DNA from: Chryseobacterium sp. RU37D
GTDB taxonomy: Bacteria; Bacteroidota; Bacteroidia; Flavobacteriales; Weeksellaceae
DNA: 64,000 nt
NCBI RefSeq assembly: GCF_900156075.1
Contig: NZ_FTMM01000004.1
Coordinates: forward strand, 62,001-126,000
Reading direction: 5' to 3'
Shown: positions 51,509 to 60,993 of the stretch, piece after piece
How the letters are laid out: each line of letters starts with the position of its first letter
How positions within the stretch are numbered: position 1 is the first letter of the stretch
Position numbers and translations under genes: made by a program
The notes under the pieces: generated by a model
The model's database searches: none
The model's input: the letters and a program-made list of their open reading frames with translations, nothing else
Told to the model about the DNA's origin: nothing

Positions 51509-54304
51509 TTAAAAATTAACTTGTAATCCTAAAAGGAATGTTCTAGTTGTTGGATAATTATAAAGATTAATAGCTCCCGGAACAAAAGTTCCGTTATTCA
51601 CTTGAGTTTCAGAAGCAACGGCAACTTCAGGATCTCCAGTAAAGTTAGTCCAAAGAGCTAAATTTTGTCCAGAACCATAAATTCTTACACTATTTACCGG
51701 AATATTGCCAAGAAGTTTTTTATCAAAAGTGTAGCCAACCTCCAAAGATCTAAATCTTACAAAATCAGTTTTCTGTAAGAAAGCGTCGGTAGTCTCTATG
51801 CCATTGACTGTAGGAGCGGGCAAAACATTAGAATCTCCAGGATTTCTCCAATAGTTGAAAGCATCAGTACTTAGGTTTTGGTTATACGCTGAAAAATCTA
51901 CTAAATTTTGAGCCATAATATTATAACTGTAACCTCCTGTCTGGAAAGAAAAATCTGCATTTAGATCAAATCCTTTATATCTAAATGTTGTACCAAATCC
52001 CCCATAAGCACTTGGCAAAGTTGATTTTCCATGTAAAAACTGCGCATCACTTGAGCTATACACATTTGTGATGGAGCCATCTAGTTTATAATATAATGCC
52101 TCTCCTGTTTGGGAATCTACACCAGCGCTTTTTACCATTTTAAAAATAGTTGGTTCCATATCAACACTCATAAATGTGTAGCCATCTAAACTTAGTTGAG
52201 TATTACTTCCATATAAACTTTTTACAGCATATTTCAACATTGAAATATTTCCCCTTACTGACCAATCAAAGTTGTTATTTTTGATAATATCTATATTCAA
52301 TTCTGATTCTAGACCTTTTATTTGAATATTTCCAGCATTAGTTATACTAGAAAAAAGATATCCACCACCTTCATACTGAGTACTAGGAATTGCATATAAG
52401 AAATCTTTTCTATCATCTTTAAACACTTCAGCACTCAATTTAATTCTATTTTTAAACATTACTAAATCGACTCCTAAGTTTTGAGATGTTTTAGATTCCC
52501 ATTTCAAATCTTTATTTCCTACAACATTTGATGGTCCTGCTGTTGGATCTGTACCATAATCTCCAGAAACTATTGAAATAAGATTTTGATAATCCGCCAA
52601 AGCTGCTACGTTTCCTGTTGTTCCAACACTATACCTAAATTTAACATCATTAAAAAATGGAATATCAAAGAAGGATTCCTTAGCCAAATTCCATGCAATT
52701 GAAGCGGACCAAAAATTCCCATACTTATTATCTCGCCCTAATCTTGAGTTACCATCTCTTCGTATTGACCCAGATAATAAATATCTATTGTCATAGTTAT
52801 AATCTACAATTCCTAATAAACTTACATATCTAGTAGAGGTTGTGTTTCCTGTGATAGCAAATGGAGTTGCTGCAGATCCAATATCTGTAACATCTGGACT
52901 AAGCATTACCCTCTTTGTGGCTGATAAGCTACCAAACTCTTCTTGAGTATATTCGAACATAGCTACTGCTCCAAGCTTATGTTTGCCAAATGATTTACTG
53001 AAATCTAATCTATTATTGAATACATATGACCAAAAGTCTGATCTAGTATCTCTAATACTCCCATCAGGATACCCATAAACAGCAGCTATTTCAGAACCTT
53101 TCTTTACAACATATTTATTTTTTCTAAGGTCATAAATATTTCCAAAAGTTGACTTAAAGGTCAATCCCTTAAAAAATTCATATGTTCCAGAGATTTGGCC
53201 ATTAATTCTTGTTCTCCAGTCTGTTGTAAGTTCGTTTCTTCTAAGGTCTATTGGGTTAATTGAATTACTGGTTGGATTAAAGCTTCCATCAGCATCATAA
53301 ACCGTTTCATAAGGATTAAGAGTATATATTGAATAAAAAGGACTTAAAGCATTATAGGAAAATCTTTGATCTTGAGTTTTAACATTTACAATTCCAAAAT
53401 CAAATCCTAATTTGATTTTGTCTGTTACCTGCTGATCAAAATTAAATCTTGCATTATATCTTTTAAATCCATCTAATTCTTGTAATATCCCTGAATCTGA
53501 ATCATATCCTAAAGATGCAAAATAAGAATTTTTATCACTCCCCCCCCTTACGGATAAGTTATGATATTGTATGCTTGAATTTTTTAATATATCTTTAGAC
53601 CAATCATGATCCTTAGCCAACAATTTAGCAGTCTCTTGAGGAGTATAAACAGGGTTAGGGTTTAAACCCAAATTTGACATTTCATTCTCAAATTGTATCT
53701 TTTGAGACGTGTTCATCATTGTAAAGTTAATATCCTTTGGTTTATATGCGAACCCAAATCTAGTATCATAAACAATATTAGGCTTACCAGATTTACCCCT
53801 TTTGGTCGTAATTACGATTACTCCATTTGCTGCTCTAGCTCCATAAACTGCAGTTGAAGCGGCATCCTTTAATTCAGTTACACTTTCTATATCAGATGGT
53901 GGAATAGAATTAAATTGACGTTGTGTCATATAAATTCCATCAACGACAAATAAAGGATCTGAAGCTCCTAAAGTTGAAGAAACATTAATAGCACCTCTAA
54001 TTCTGATTGAGCCTGGTTCTCCTGGTTTACCTGAGTTTGTAGAAACTTGTAATCCTGACATTTTACCTTGTAGCATGTTTGTAATACCAGTACTTGATGC
54101 AGACATTCGTGACAACTCATCACCAGCAACAACAGAAACAGCTTGAGTAATTTCTTCTTTTTTCTTTTTTTGCACCCCAACTAAAACAACCTCACCTATC
54201 TCTTTTACCTTTGTGACAGTATCCTTTTTAGTAGTTTGGGCGCTTACAGCTTGCCCTGTAAAAAACAGAACACCAGCTGTTAATACACGTAATTTTACAT
54301 TCAT
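51509..54304 (-). CDS. SusC/RagA-like TonB-linked outer-membrane protein
   Basis: A TonB-dependent importer barrel, 931 residues from the ATG at 54304 (a TTG three codons upstream is less likely). The signal peptide ends near AVSAQ. The plug follows with the family motif DPLFVVDGIYM and SVTELKDAASTAVYGARAANGVIVITTKRG in two parts. The barrel ends in FLLGLQVNF with terminal Phe. The N-terminal carboxypeptidase-D-like domain common in SusC is missing; a short TonB-box-like EIGEVVLVG leads straight into the plug. It works with the SusD protein encoded 12 bases downstream. Confidence 0.93.
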   Translation of the reverse strand: MNVKLRVLTAGVLFFTGQAVSAQTTKKDTVTKVKEIGEVVLVGVQKKKKEEITQAVSVVAGDELSRMSASSTGITNMLQGKMSGLQVSTNSGKPGEPGSIRIRGAINVSSTLGASDPLFVVDGIYMTQRQFNSIPPSDIESVTELKDAASTAVYGARAANGVIVITTKRGKSGKPNIVYDTRFGFAYKPKDINFTMMNTSQKIQFENEMSNLGLNPNPVYTPQETAKLLAKDHDWSKDILKNSSIQYHNLSVRGGSDKNSYFASLGYDSDSGILQELDGFKRYNARFNFDQQVTDKIKLGFDFGIVNVKTQDQRFSYNALSPFYSIYTLNPYETVYDADGSFNPTSNSINPIDLRRNELTTDWRTRINGQISGTYEFFKGLTFKSTFGNIYDLRKNKYVVKKGSEIAAVYGYPDGSIRDTRSDFWSYVFNNRLDFSKSFGKHKLGAVAMFEYTQEEFGSLSATKRVMLSPDVTDIGSAATPFAITGNTTSTRYVSLLGIVDYNYDNRYLLSGSIRRDGNSRLGRDNKYGNFWSASIAWNLAKESFFDIPFFNDVKFRYSVGTTGNVAALADYQNLISIVSGDYGTDPTAGPSNVVGNKDLKWESKTSQNLGVDLVMFKNRIKLSAEVFKDDRKDFLYAIPSTQYEGGGYLFSSITNAGNIQIKGLESELNIDIIKNNNFDWSVRGNISMLKYAVKSLYGSNTQLSLDGYTFMSVDMEPTIFKMVKSAGVDSQTGEALYYKLDGSITNVYSSSDAQFLHGKSTLPSAYGGFGTTFRYKGFDLNADFSFQTGGYSYNIMAQNLVDFSAYNQNLSTDAFNYWRNPGDSNVLPAPTVNGIETTDAFLQKTDFVRFRSLEVGYTFDKKLLGNIPVNSVRIYGSGQNLALWTNFTGDPEVAVASETQVNNGTFVPGAINLYNYPTTRTFLLGLQVNF

Positions 54305-54333
54305 ACTTAACAAATTTTAATATTTTTATCAAG

Positions 54334-54365
54334 CAAATATGTTAATAAATATTAACATTAACAAA
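54334..54365 (-). promoter_or_regulatory. Candidate promoter and operator of susCD
   Basis: On the minus strand TTTG (54362-54365), 20 bases and CATATTTG (54334-54341, one mismatch to consensus) form a promoter. An 18-bp dyad at 54340-54357 (TGTTAATA with TATTAACA) fills the spacer, where a bound repressor would block RNA polymerase. Confidence 0.5.
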
Positions 54366-54549
54366 TTTTTAACGTAAATTAAAATAGGATAATTGTTTAT
54401 ATTTACATCAATTATATTAAATTATTATCTTTGTATTAATTAATAATATATAAACTAAAAAAATTCACTCTATAAAATATTTTTTAACATTTTATTTTTA
54501 GTGAAAATATAGTTATTTAGAATTATTATAAATTTGATTTTCGATAAAA

Positions 54550-54577
54550 TAAAAAAAACCCACTAAAATAAGTGGGT
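54550..54577 (-). terminator. Terminator of the rimP-nusA-infB operon
   Basis: A 7-bp stem (ACCCACT with AGTGGGT), a 6-base loop and, on the minus strand, T8. It lies 26 bases past the infB stop. Confidence 0.8.
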
Positions 54578-54602
54578 AAATTTTTATCTTAAAAAATTAG
54601 AG

Positions 54603-57600
54603 TTATTTCAATTTCTTCTTAACAGCTACTTCTTCGTAAACTTCTAGAATATCACCGACTTCGATGTCGTTATAACCTTTAAGGTTCAATCCGCATTCGT
54701 AGCCTTTTGTAACTTCTTTTACATCGTCTTTGAAACGTTTTAAACTTTCTAGTTCTCCGTCGAATTTCACAATGCCGTCCCTCAATAGACGTACTTTCGA
54801 TTGCCTTGTAACTTTTCCCGTAAGAACCATACAACCTGCGATAGTACCTACTTTAGAAATCTTGAATACCTCACGGATTTCTACGTTACCGATTACTTGT
54901 TCCTGAATTTCCGGAGAAAGCATTCCCTCCATCGCTTCTTTAACCTCATCGATAGCTTTATAGATTACAGAATATGTTCTGATCTCAATTTCCTCACGAT
55001 CCGCAAGCTCTTTTGCATTTGCTCCAGCTCTTACGTTGAATCCTATGATAATTGCATCGGATGCTGCCGCTAAGTTGATATCAGATTCAGTGATCTGCCC
55101 AACACCTGAATGAAGGATTTTAACGCTGATTTCCTCTGTTGATAATCTCTGTAACTGATCAGAAAGCGCTTCCACAGAACCATCCACATCACCTTTAAGA
55201 ATAATATTCAATTCCTTGAATTCACCTAAAGCAATACGTCTACCCAATTCTTCAAGTGTTGTATGTTTCTTAGTTCTGATTGATAATTCTCTCTGTAATT
55301 GTTCTCTCTTATTTGCGATAGCCTTACCTTCACTTTCATCAGCATATACCCGGAATTTATCCCCAGCTGTAGGTGCTCCGTCCAAACCTAAGATGGTTGC
55401 AGGGATTGAAGGGCCTGCTTCTGCTAAATTTTTCCCTCTTTCATCAAGCAAAGCTTTTACTTTACCGTGATTTTTACCAGCTACCACATAATCCCCAACT
55501 TTTAAAGTTCCTGTTTGTACCAACATTGTTGCTACATAACCTCTACCTTTATCTAAAGATGCTTCGATTACAACTCCGTTTGCAGCTCTGTTAGGATTAG
55601 CTTTTAATTCAAGCATTTCTGCCTGTAATAATACTTTCTCTAATAAAAGATCTATATTATTACCCATTTTAGCTGAAATTTCCTGAGCCTGTACATTTCC
55701 ACCCCATTCTTCCACCAAAATATTCATTCCGGAAAGTTGCTGACGGATGTTATCAGGATTTGCATTCGGTTTATCAACCTTGTTGATTGCAATAATCATC
55801 GGTACTCCTGCAGCCTGTGCGTGAGAAATTGCTTCTTTCGTTTGAGGCATCACATCATCATCGGCAGCAATTACGATAATTGCAATATCCGTAACCTGTG
55901 CACCTCTGGCTCTCATCGCTGTAAAGGCTTCGTGACCTGGCGTATCTAAGAATGTAATTCTCTGACTGTTTTCGAGCTTCACGTTATAAGCTCCAATGTG
56001 CTGTGTAATACCTCCGGATTCTCCGGCGATTACGTTGGTTTTTCTAATGTAGTCAAGCAATGAAGTTTTACCGTGGTCAACGTGCCCCATTACCGTTACA
56101 ATCGGTGCTCTTGGCAACAGATCTTCTTCGCTGTCGATTTCGTCTTCTGCATCACTTTCTTCAAGGTCTGCATCAGAGAATTCAATTTTATACCCGAATT
56201 CATCGGCTACCAATAATAAGGTATCAGCTTCTAGTCTTTGGTTCATGGTAACCATTACTCCTAATGAGAAACAAGCAGAAATTACTTCTGTTGGCGAAAC
56301 ATTCATTAAACTTGCTAATTCACCTACAGTGATGAATTCTGTTACCTTTAATGTTCTGTCTGCTGCATCAATTTCCTGCTGACGCTCGTCTTGCTCTCTA
56401 CGGAAGTTTCTTTTATCTTTTCTGTGTTTGGCAGATTTAGATTTACCTCCTTTATTCGTCAATTTTTCAAGGGTTTCCTTGATTTGGTTTTTAACTTGCT
56501 CGTCTGTTAATTCAACAGGCATTGTTCTCTGGCCTGGCCTATTGTTCCCAAAACGGTTTCCGCCTTGTCCTTGTGAACGGTTACCTTGACCTCCCTGACC
56601 TTGTGGGCGATTTCCTTGGTTATTTCCGAAACGGTTTCCTCCACCTTGACCACCTTGTCCACTCTGGCCTTGAGGACGGTTCCCCTGACCTCCCTGGTTG
56701 TTGTTTCCAAAACGGTTTCCGCCTTGCCCGCCCTGACCTTGAGGACGGTTGCTTTGCCCAGCTTGGCCTTGAGGACGGTTCCCCTGGCCTCCCTGGTTAT
56801 TACTGTTTCCACCTTGTTGGTTCTGGCCGCCAGGTTTCTCAATCCTTTTTCGTTTCTTTTTTGCTCCGGCACCTTTGGATTTATCGGCAAACTGGCTTAG
56901 GTCAATTTTTTCGCCCACAATTTTAGGGCCATCAAGCTTCTGATATACAGTCTCTATCTTTTGAGGTTCCTGAGGTTCTTCTTCCACTTTTTCCGATTCA
57001 TCAGCTTTTACCTCAACAGGCTTAGCCTGGATTTCTACAGATTTGGGAGTTTCTTTTGGTTTTTCTTCCGCCACTGGTTTTTCCTCTTCTTTTTTCTCTT
57101 CAGTTTTTGGCTTGTCTTTTTTTACCGGTCTGTTTTTAGACTCTATTTGAGACAAATCTATTTTATCTAAAACTTTGAATTCCTGTTTTTCAGCTGCTGC
57201 CTTTATTTCAGGATCAGGGACAGCTCCTTCTTTTTTTTCTTCAATTACAGGTCCAGGTTTTGGAGCAGGAGTCTCTTCAATTTCGGGCTGTTTAGGCTCT
57301 AAGTCTATTTTACCTAAAATTTTAGTTTCCGGTTTATTAGCTTTAGCTCTTATTACTTCAGGGGTCTTCTTTTCTTCAATTTCCAGTTTTTCTTCCGGAA
57401 CTTTTGTGATCACCACCTCATGGGAAGCTTTTCTTTGCTCGCCATCCTTGGCAAACTCAGCCTCCAATGCAGAATATGCCGCTTCTTCTAATTGAGCGTT
57501 AGGATTGCTTTCAACCTCGATACCCTTAGCTTGTAAAAATTCTACTAATCTGGACATCGAAATATTGAATTCCTTAACCGCTTTATTTAATCTAATTTTT

Positions 57601-57605
57601 GGCAT
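54603..57605 (-). CDS. infB: Translation initiation factor IF-2
   Basis: A GTPase that delivers initiator tRNA to the small subunit. The N-terminal helical domain ([17 protein letters not shown]) is followed by about 190 residues of Lys/Glu/Pro-rich linker. Residues about 255-360 are low-complexity Gly/Gln/Asn/Arg repeats (NRPQGQ, NRFGNN). The conserved core follows: an IF2-N domain, G1 GHVDHGKT near residue 506, the G3 motif TPGHEAF and the G4 motif NKVD, then domains II-IV. Length 1000. It is the last gene of rimP-nusA-infB. Confidence 0.97.
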   Translation of the reverse strand: MPKIRLNKAVKEFNISMSRLVEFLQAKGIEVESNPNAQLEEAAYSALEAEFAKDGEQRKASHEVVITKVPEEKLEIEEKKTPEVIRAKANKPETKILGKIDLEPKQPEIEETPAPKPGPVIEEKKEGAVPDPEIKAAAEKQEFKVLDKIDLSQIESKNRPVKKDKPKTEEKKEEEKPVAEEKPKETPKSVEIQAKPVEVKADESEKVEEEPQEPQKIETVYQKLDGPKIVGEKIDLSQFADKSKGAGAKKKRKRIEKPGGQNQQGGNSNNQGGQGNRPQGQAGQSNRPQGQGGQGGNRFGNNNQGGQGNRPQGQSGQGGQGGGNRFGNNQGNRPQGQGGQGNRSQGQGGNRFGNNRPGQRTMPVELTDEQVKNQIKETLEKLTNKGGKSKSAKHRKDKRNFRREQDERQQEIDAADRTLKVTEFITVGELASLMNVSPTEVISACFSLGVMVTMNQRLEADTLLLVADEFGYKIEFSDADLEESDAEDEIDSEEDLLPRAPIVTVMGHVDHGKTSLLDYIRKTNVIAGESGGITQHIGAYNVKLENSQRITFLDTPGHEAFTAMRARGAQVTDIAIIVIAADDDVMPQTKEAISHAQAAGVPMIIAINKVDKPNANPDNIRQQLSGMNILVEEWGGNVQAQEISAKMGNNIDLLLEKVLLQAEMLELKANPNRAANGVVIEASLDKGRGYVATMLVQTGTLKVGDYVVAGKNHGKVKALLDERGKNLAEAGPSIPATILGLDGAPTAGDKFRVYADESEGKAIANKREQLQRELSIRTKKHTTLEELGRRIALGEFKELNIILKGDVDGSVEALSDQLQRLSTEEISVKILHSGVGQITESDINLAAASDAIIIGFNVRAGANAKELADREEIEIRTYSVIYKAIDEVKEAMEGMLSPEIQEQVIGNVEIREVFKISKVGTIAGCMVLTGKVTRQSKVRLLRDGIVKFDGELESLKRFKDDVKEVTKGYECGLNLKGYNDIEVGDILEVYEEVAVKKKLK

Positions 57606-57682
57606 CTATTATTTTTACTATTTTTTAATTCTTAAAATTAAAGTATTTCTTTGTTACTGTTCATTAAAATTTATTTAAAATC

Positions 57683-58918
57683 TTAATCTTCAAATTCTTC
57701 TCTAAGAATACGCTTCACTTCTTCAATAGTTTCCTCTTCAAGGTCAACCATATTTAATAAGCTTTCAGTTTCTTTATCTAAAACTGATTTTGCAGTAGTA
57801 AGACCTACTTTCTTAAATTCATCTAAAATCCACTGCTCAATATCATCATTGAATTCTTTTAGTTCAACATCATCATCTTCGCTGGATTCTCTGTGCACAT
57901 CAATTTCATAGCCTGACAACCAAGAAGCAAGTCTAATATTCTGACCTTGTTTTCCGATTACTTTAGAAATCTCTTCAACTGGAGTGTATACCAATGCGTA
58001 TTGCTGCTCCTCATTGATGTCAATTTTGTTAATGGTAACGTTTCCTAAAGCTCTTTTCACCAAAATCTCAGGGTTCTTAGACCACTGAATAACATCGATG
58101 TTCTCATTTCTCAACTCTCTTACCACTCCGTGAATTCTCGAACCTTTCACGCCCACACAAGCTCCTACAGGATCGATTCTGTCGTCGTAAGCATCTACTG
58201 CAATCTTTGCCTTTTCACCAGGAATTCTCACTACCTTTTTCAGCATGATCGTTCCGTCCTGGATTTCAGGAATTTCCAGCTCTAATAATTTCTCAAGGAA
58301 TTTAGGCGCAGTTCTGGAAATAATAATCTGTGGCTTTGAACCTTTGAAGTCTACTGTCTCTACAATAGCTCTGATATTCTCACCTTTTTTAAAGAAATCT
58401 GATTGAATCTGATTTTCTTTAGGCAAAATGAATTCGTTTCCTTCATCATCCAACAAGATCACATGCTTGTGACGGATATGGTGAATCTCTCCTACTACGA
58501 TCTCCCCGATTCTGTCTTTGAACTGCTCGTACAACATGGCATTGTTGTGTTCCTGCAATTTCGTAGCCAAAATCTGCTTCAAAGTAAGGATATTTCTTCT
58601 TCCCAACTGTGCTACAGGGATTTCCATGGTAAAATCTTCACCTACCTCGAAAGTAGGGTCTATTTTCTTAGCTTCCGAGATTTCGATTTCCAAATCATCG
58701 TCTTCAGACATTTCGTCCTCTACGATTGTTTTGTTTAAAAATATCTGGAAATCTCCTTTATCAGGGTTTACAATCACATCAAAATGATCATCCGAATCAT
58801 ATCTTTTTCTCAAAAGTGTCTTCAGCGAGTCTTCAATAATCGCCATAAGATCAATCTTACTGATCCCTTTTTCGTCTTTAAAATCACCAAAGGATTCAAT
58901 CAACGCTATATTGTCCAT
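57683..58918 (-). CDS. nusA: Transcription elongation/termination factor NusA
   Basis: Binds RNA polymerase and nascent RNA to control pausing, termination and antitermination. The N-terminal polymerase-binding domain (residues 1-125), the S1 domain (about 130-200, VGEIHHIRHKHVILL) and two KH domains follow (GVKGSRIHGVVRELRNENIDV and IGKQGQNIRLASWLSG). Acidic C-terminal repeats of gamma-proteobacteria are absent, leaving a short acidic tail; 411 residues is usual for Bacteroidota. It lies 16 bases after rimP. Confidence 0.97.
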   Translation of the reverse strand: MDNIALIESFGDFKDEKGISKIDLMAIIEDSLKTLLRKRYDSDDHFDVIVNPDKGDFQIFLNKTIVEDEMSEDDDLEIEISEAKKIDPTFEVGEDFTMEIPVAQLGRRNILTLKQILATKLQEHNNAMLYEQFKDRIGEIVVGEIHHIRHKHVILLDDEGNEFILPKENQIQSDFFKKGENIRAIVETVDFKGSKPQIIISRTAPKFLEKLLELEIPEIQDGTIMLKKVVRIPGEKAKIAVDAYDDRIDPVGACVGVKGSRIHGVVRELRNENIDVIQWSKNPEILVKRALGNVTINKIDINEEQQYALVYTPVEEISKVIGKQGQNIRLASWLSGYEIDVHRESSEDDDVELKEFNDDIEQWILDEFKKVGLTTAKSVLDKETESLLNMVDLEEETIEEVKRILREEFED

Positions 58919-58934
58919 CTATTCTTTTTTCTTT

Positions 58935-59402
58935 TTAAAATTTAATTGTTACTAATGCTTTCTTAATCTCAGAGTACGAAATTTCTTTTTCCTCCTCCAC
59001 ATCTACTTTTCCTTTACCTATATCTTTCGGTTTGCGATAACGCAGGACAAGAGTGATCCTTTCTTCATCTACTTTTACCAATTCACCTTCAATTTCTGAA
59101 GAGTCATTGAGTAAAACTTCAATTTCTCTTCCGATATTCTTTATAAATTGTCTTGGAGTTGTCAGAGGTTCACTTAATCCTGCAGACATTACCTGTAAGC
59201 TGAAATCATGCTCCTCACGATCCATATTGAATTCTATTGCACGGCTTGCATCAAGGCAGTCCTGCAAAGAAACTCCGTTGTCACCATCCAAAATCACCGT
59301 GATGTCATCCCCTGCAGAAATTTTTAAATCAATAAGAAATAAATCTTTTCTGGTTTCAAGGAATTCATTTAATAATTCTTCAATTCTTTTTCTAAACTCC
59401 AT
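58935..59402 (-). CDS. rimP: Ribosome maturation factor RimP
   Basis: Assists assembly of the 30S subunit. The 155-residue protein has the RimP N-domain with the signature VMSAGLSEPLTTPRQF near residue 70 and the C-terminal SH3-like barrel. It is the first gene of the operon and sits 31 bases after a leader hairpin that resembles a terminator. Confidence 0.95.
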   Translation of the reverse strand: MEFRKRIEELLNEFLETRKDLFLIDLKISAGDDITVILDGDNGVSLQDCLDASRAIEFNMDREEHDFSLQVMSAGLSEPLTTPRQFIKNIGREIEVLLNDSSEIEGELVKVDEERITLVLRYRKPKDIGKGKVDVEEEKEISYSEIKKALVTIKF

Positions 59403-59432
59403 AAATTATATAAAATCTTGATTTACTGTACG

Positions 59433-59458
59433 AAAAAAGGCTTTCTTCCGAAGGCCTT
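59433..59458 (-). promoter_or_regulatory. Terminator-like hairpin in the leader of rimP-nusA-infB (candidate attenuator)
   Basis: On the minus strand AAGGC and GCCTT form a stem. An inner TTC/GAA stem is closed by a GGAA tetraloop, with one C-A mismatch between them, and T6 follows. It lies between the promoter (59484-59514) and the rimP start (59402), so early termination could set operon output. Confidence 0.55.
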
Positions 59459-59483
59459 CCCATGTTTTTCCGTAAATCCATTG

Positions 59484-59514
59484 CAAATATACGAAATTTT
59501 ATTAAAAAAGCAAA
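59484..59514 (-). promoter_or_regulatory. Promoter of rimP-nusA-infB
   Basis: On the minus strand TTTG (59511-59514), exactly 19 bases, then TATATTTG (59484-59491): a full match to the Bacteroidota consensus. Confidence 0.85.
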
Positions 59515-59587
59515 ACATCTTATTATCAAGAGAATAAGTTAATTTTTATTTACATTAAATTAAACGTGGTAATGATTGTATTTTTAT

Positions 59588-59595
59588 TATTTTTG
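59588..59595 (+). promoter_or_regulatory. -7 promoter box of the UDP-sugar dehydrogenase gene
   Basis: TATTTTTG matches TAnnTTTG. It lies downstream of the ATG codons at 59566 and 59572, which rules them out if the box is used, and 24 bases before the TTG at 59620. Confidence 0.45.
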
Positions 59596-59619
59596 TCATT
59601 GAATTTAAAAACATATATT

Positions 59620-60930
59620 TTGAATATTACTATTGTAGGAACAGGTTATGTAGGATTGGTAACAGGCACAACACTTGCAGAACTTGGAAATTCAGTATAC
59701 TGTGTAGATATTGATGAGAAAAAAGTAGAAGACATGAAAAGCGGCGTAGTTCCCATCTACGAGCCGAATCTTGAAGAAATGTTTCTAAGGAACATACAGG
59801 CGGAGAGATTATTTTTCACTACCAATTTAAAAGAAGCATTAGACAAAAGTGAAGTGATCTATCTGGCTTTACCTACTCCACCGGGAGAAGACGGATCTGC
59901 AGATCTTTCTTATGTTTTAAAGGTAGCCAACGATATTGGAGAATTGATGACTGAATATAAAGTTGTCGTGAATAAAAGTACCGTTCCCGTAGGTACAGCC
60001 GACAGAGTAAGGGAAGTAATTGCCTCCAAAACTCAGATTCCTTTTGATGTAGTTTCTAATCCCGAATTTTTAAGGGAAGGTTTTGCCGTTGAAGACTCGA
60101 TGAATCCTGCGAGAGTGGTTGTAGGGTCAAGCTCTGATAAGGCTAAAGATATTATGGCTAAAATTTATCAGCCATTCACCAATACCGGAATTCCGATCAT
60201 TTTCATGGACGAAAAGTCTTCTGAACTCACAAAATATGCAGCCAATTCATTCTTAGCCGTAAAAATCACGTTTATGAACGAAATTGCCAACTATTGCGAA
60301 AAAGTAGGTGCAGACGTAGATAAAGTAAGATTAGGAATGGGAAGCGATGACAGAATCGGTCACAGATTTTTATTCCCGGGAATCGGATATGGAGGAAGCT
60401 GTTTCCCGAAAGATGTGAAAGCTTTAATAAAGTCGGGAAAGCAGGAAGATTTTAATTTCCAGATTTTAGAGGCAACAGAAAATGTGAATAGCGCTCAGAA
60501 AGTGATCCTTGTTTCAGAAATTGAAAAATATTTCGGAGGAAGCCTTGAAGGAAAAACCATTGCCATGTGGGGATTAGCCTTTAAAGCCAATACAGATGAT
60601 ATTCGCGAAGCTTCTTCTTTAGATAATATTGCACTGCTTTTAGAAAAAGGCGCAAAAATTGTAGCTTATGATGCCATTGCAGAAAATAATGTACAAAAAT
60701 TGTTAGGCGACAAAATCCAATACGCAAAAAGCATGTATGAAGCCCTGGAGAATGCAGACGCTTTATTCATCGCTACAGAATGGCCTGAGTTTAAAAACCC
60801 TAATTTTGAACTAATGTCTAAAAAGATGAAGAATAAAACAATTTTCGACGGAAGAAATATGTATCCGCTGGAAATTCCCGAACAAAACGGATTCTTTTAT
60901 AAAAGTATCGGACGTAAAGCGATTAAATAA
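59620..60930 (+). CDS. UDP-glucose 6-dehydrogenase family protein
   Basis: Oxidises a UDP-hexose twice to the UDP-hexuronate with NAD+, supplying UDP-glucuronate or a related sugar for surface polysaccharide. The start is placed at TTG 59620, giving NITIVGTGYVG at once, as in the family; the longer frame adds 18 hydrophobic residues with no parallel. Signatures are the Rossmann GTGYVG, LPTPPGEDGSAD, and the catalytic Cys261 in GYGGSCFPKD. Length 436 is normal. It begins a polysaccharide locus. Confidence 0.92.
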   Translation: MNITIVGTGYVGLVTGTTLAELGNSVYCVDIDEKKVEDMKSGVVPIYEPNLEEMFLRNIQAERLFFTTNLKEALDKSEVIYLALPTPPGEDGSADLSYVLKVANDIGELMTEYKVVVNKSTVPVGTADRVREVIASKTQIPFDVVSNPEFLREGFAVEDSMNPARVVVGSSSDKAKDIMAKIYQPFTNTGIPIIFMDEKSSELTKYAANSFLAVKITFMNEIANYCEKVGADVDKVRLGMGSDDRIGHRFLFPGIGYGGSCFPKDVKALIKSGKQEDFNFQILEATENVNSAQKVILVSEIEKYFGGSLEGKTIAMWGLAFKANTDDIREASSLDNIALLLEKGAKIVAYDAIAENNVQKLLGDKIQYAKSMYEALENADALFIATEWPEFKNPNFELMSKKMKNKTIFDGRNMYPLEIPEQNGFFYKSIGRKAIK

Positions 60931-60993
60931 AAAGTCAAGTTAATAGTAAAAGATCCAAAAACAATTAATCAAGGCTAAAAGCATATCATAAAT

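Noticed and set aside
56507-56926. Long antisense frames across the IF-2 repeat tract
   Set aside because: Open only because the tract is repetitive and stop-poor; the sense strand encodes IF-2.
59566-59619. An 18-residue hydrophobic N-terminal extension of the UDP-sugar dehydrogenase
   Set aside because: The enzyme is cytosolic, the family begins at the Rossmann motif, and a -7 box lies inside the extension.
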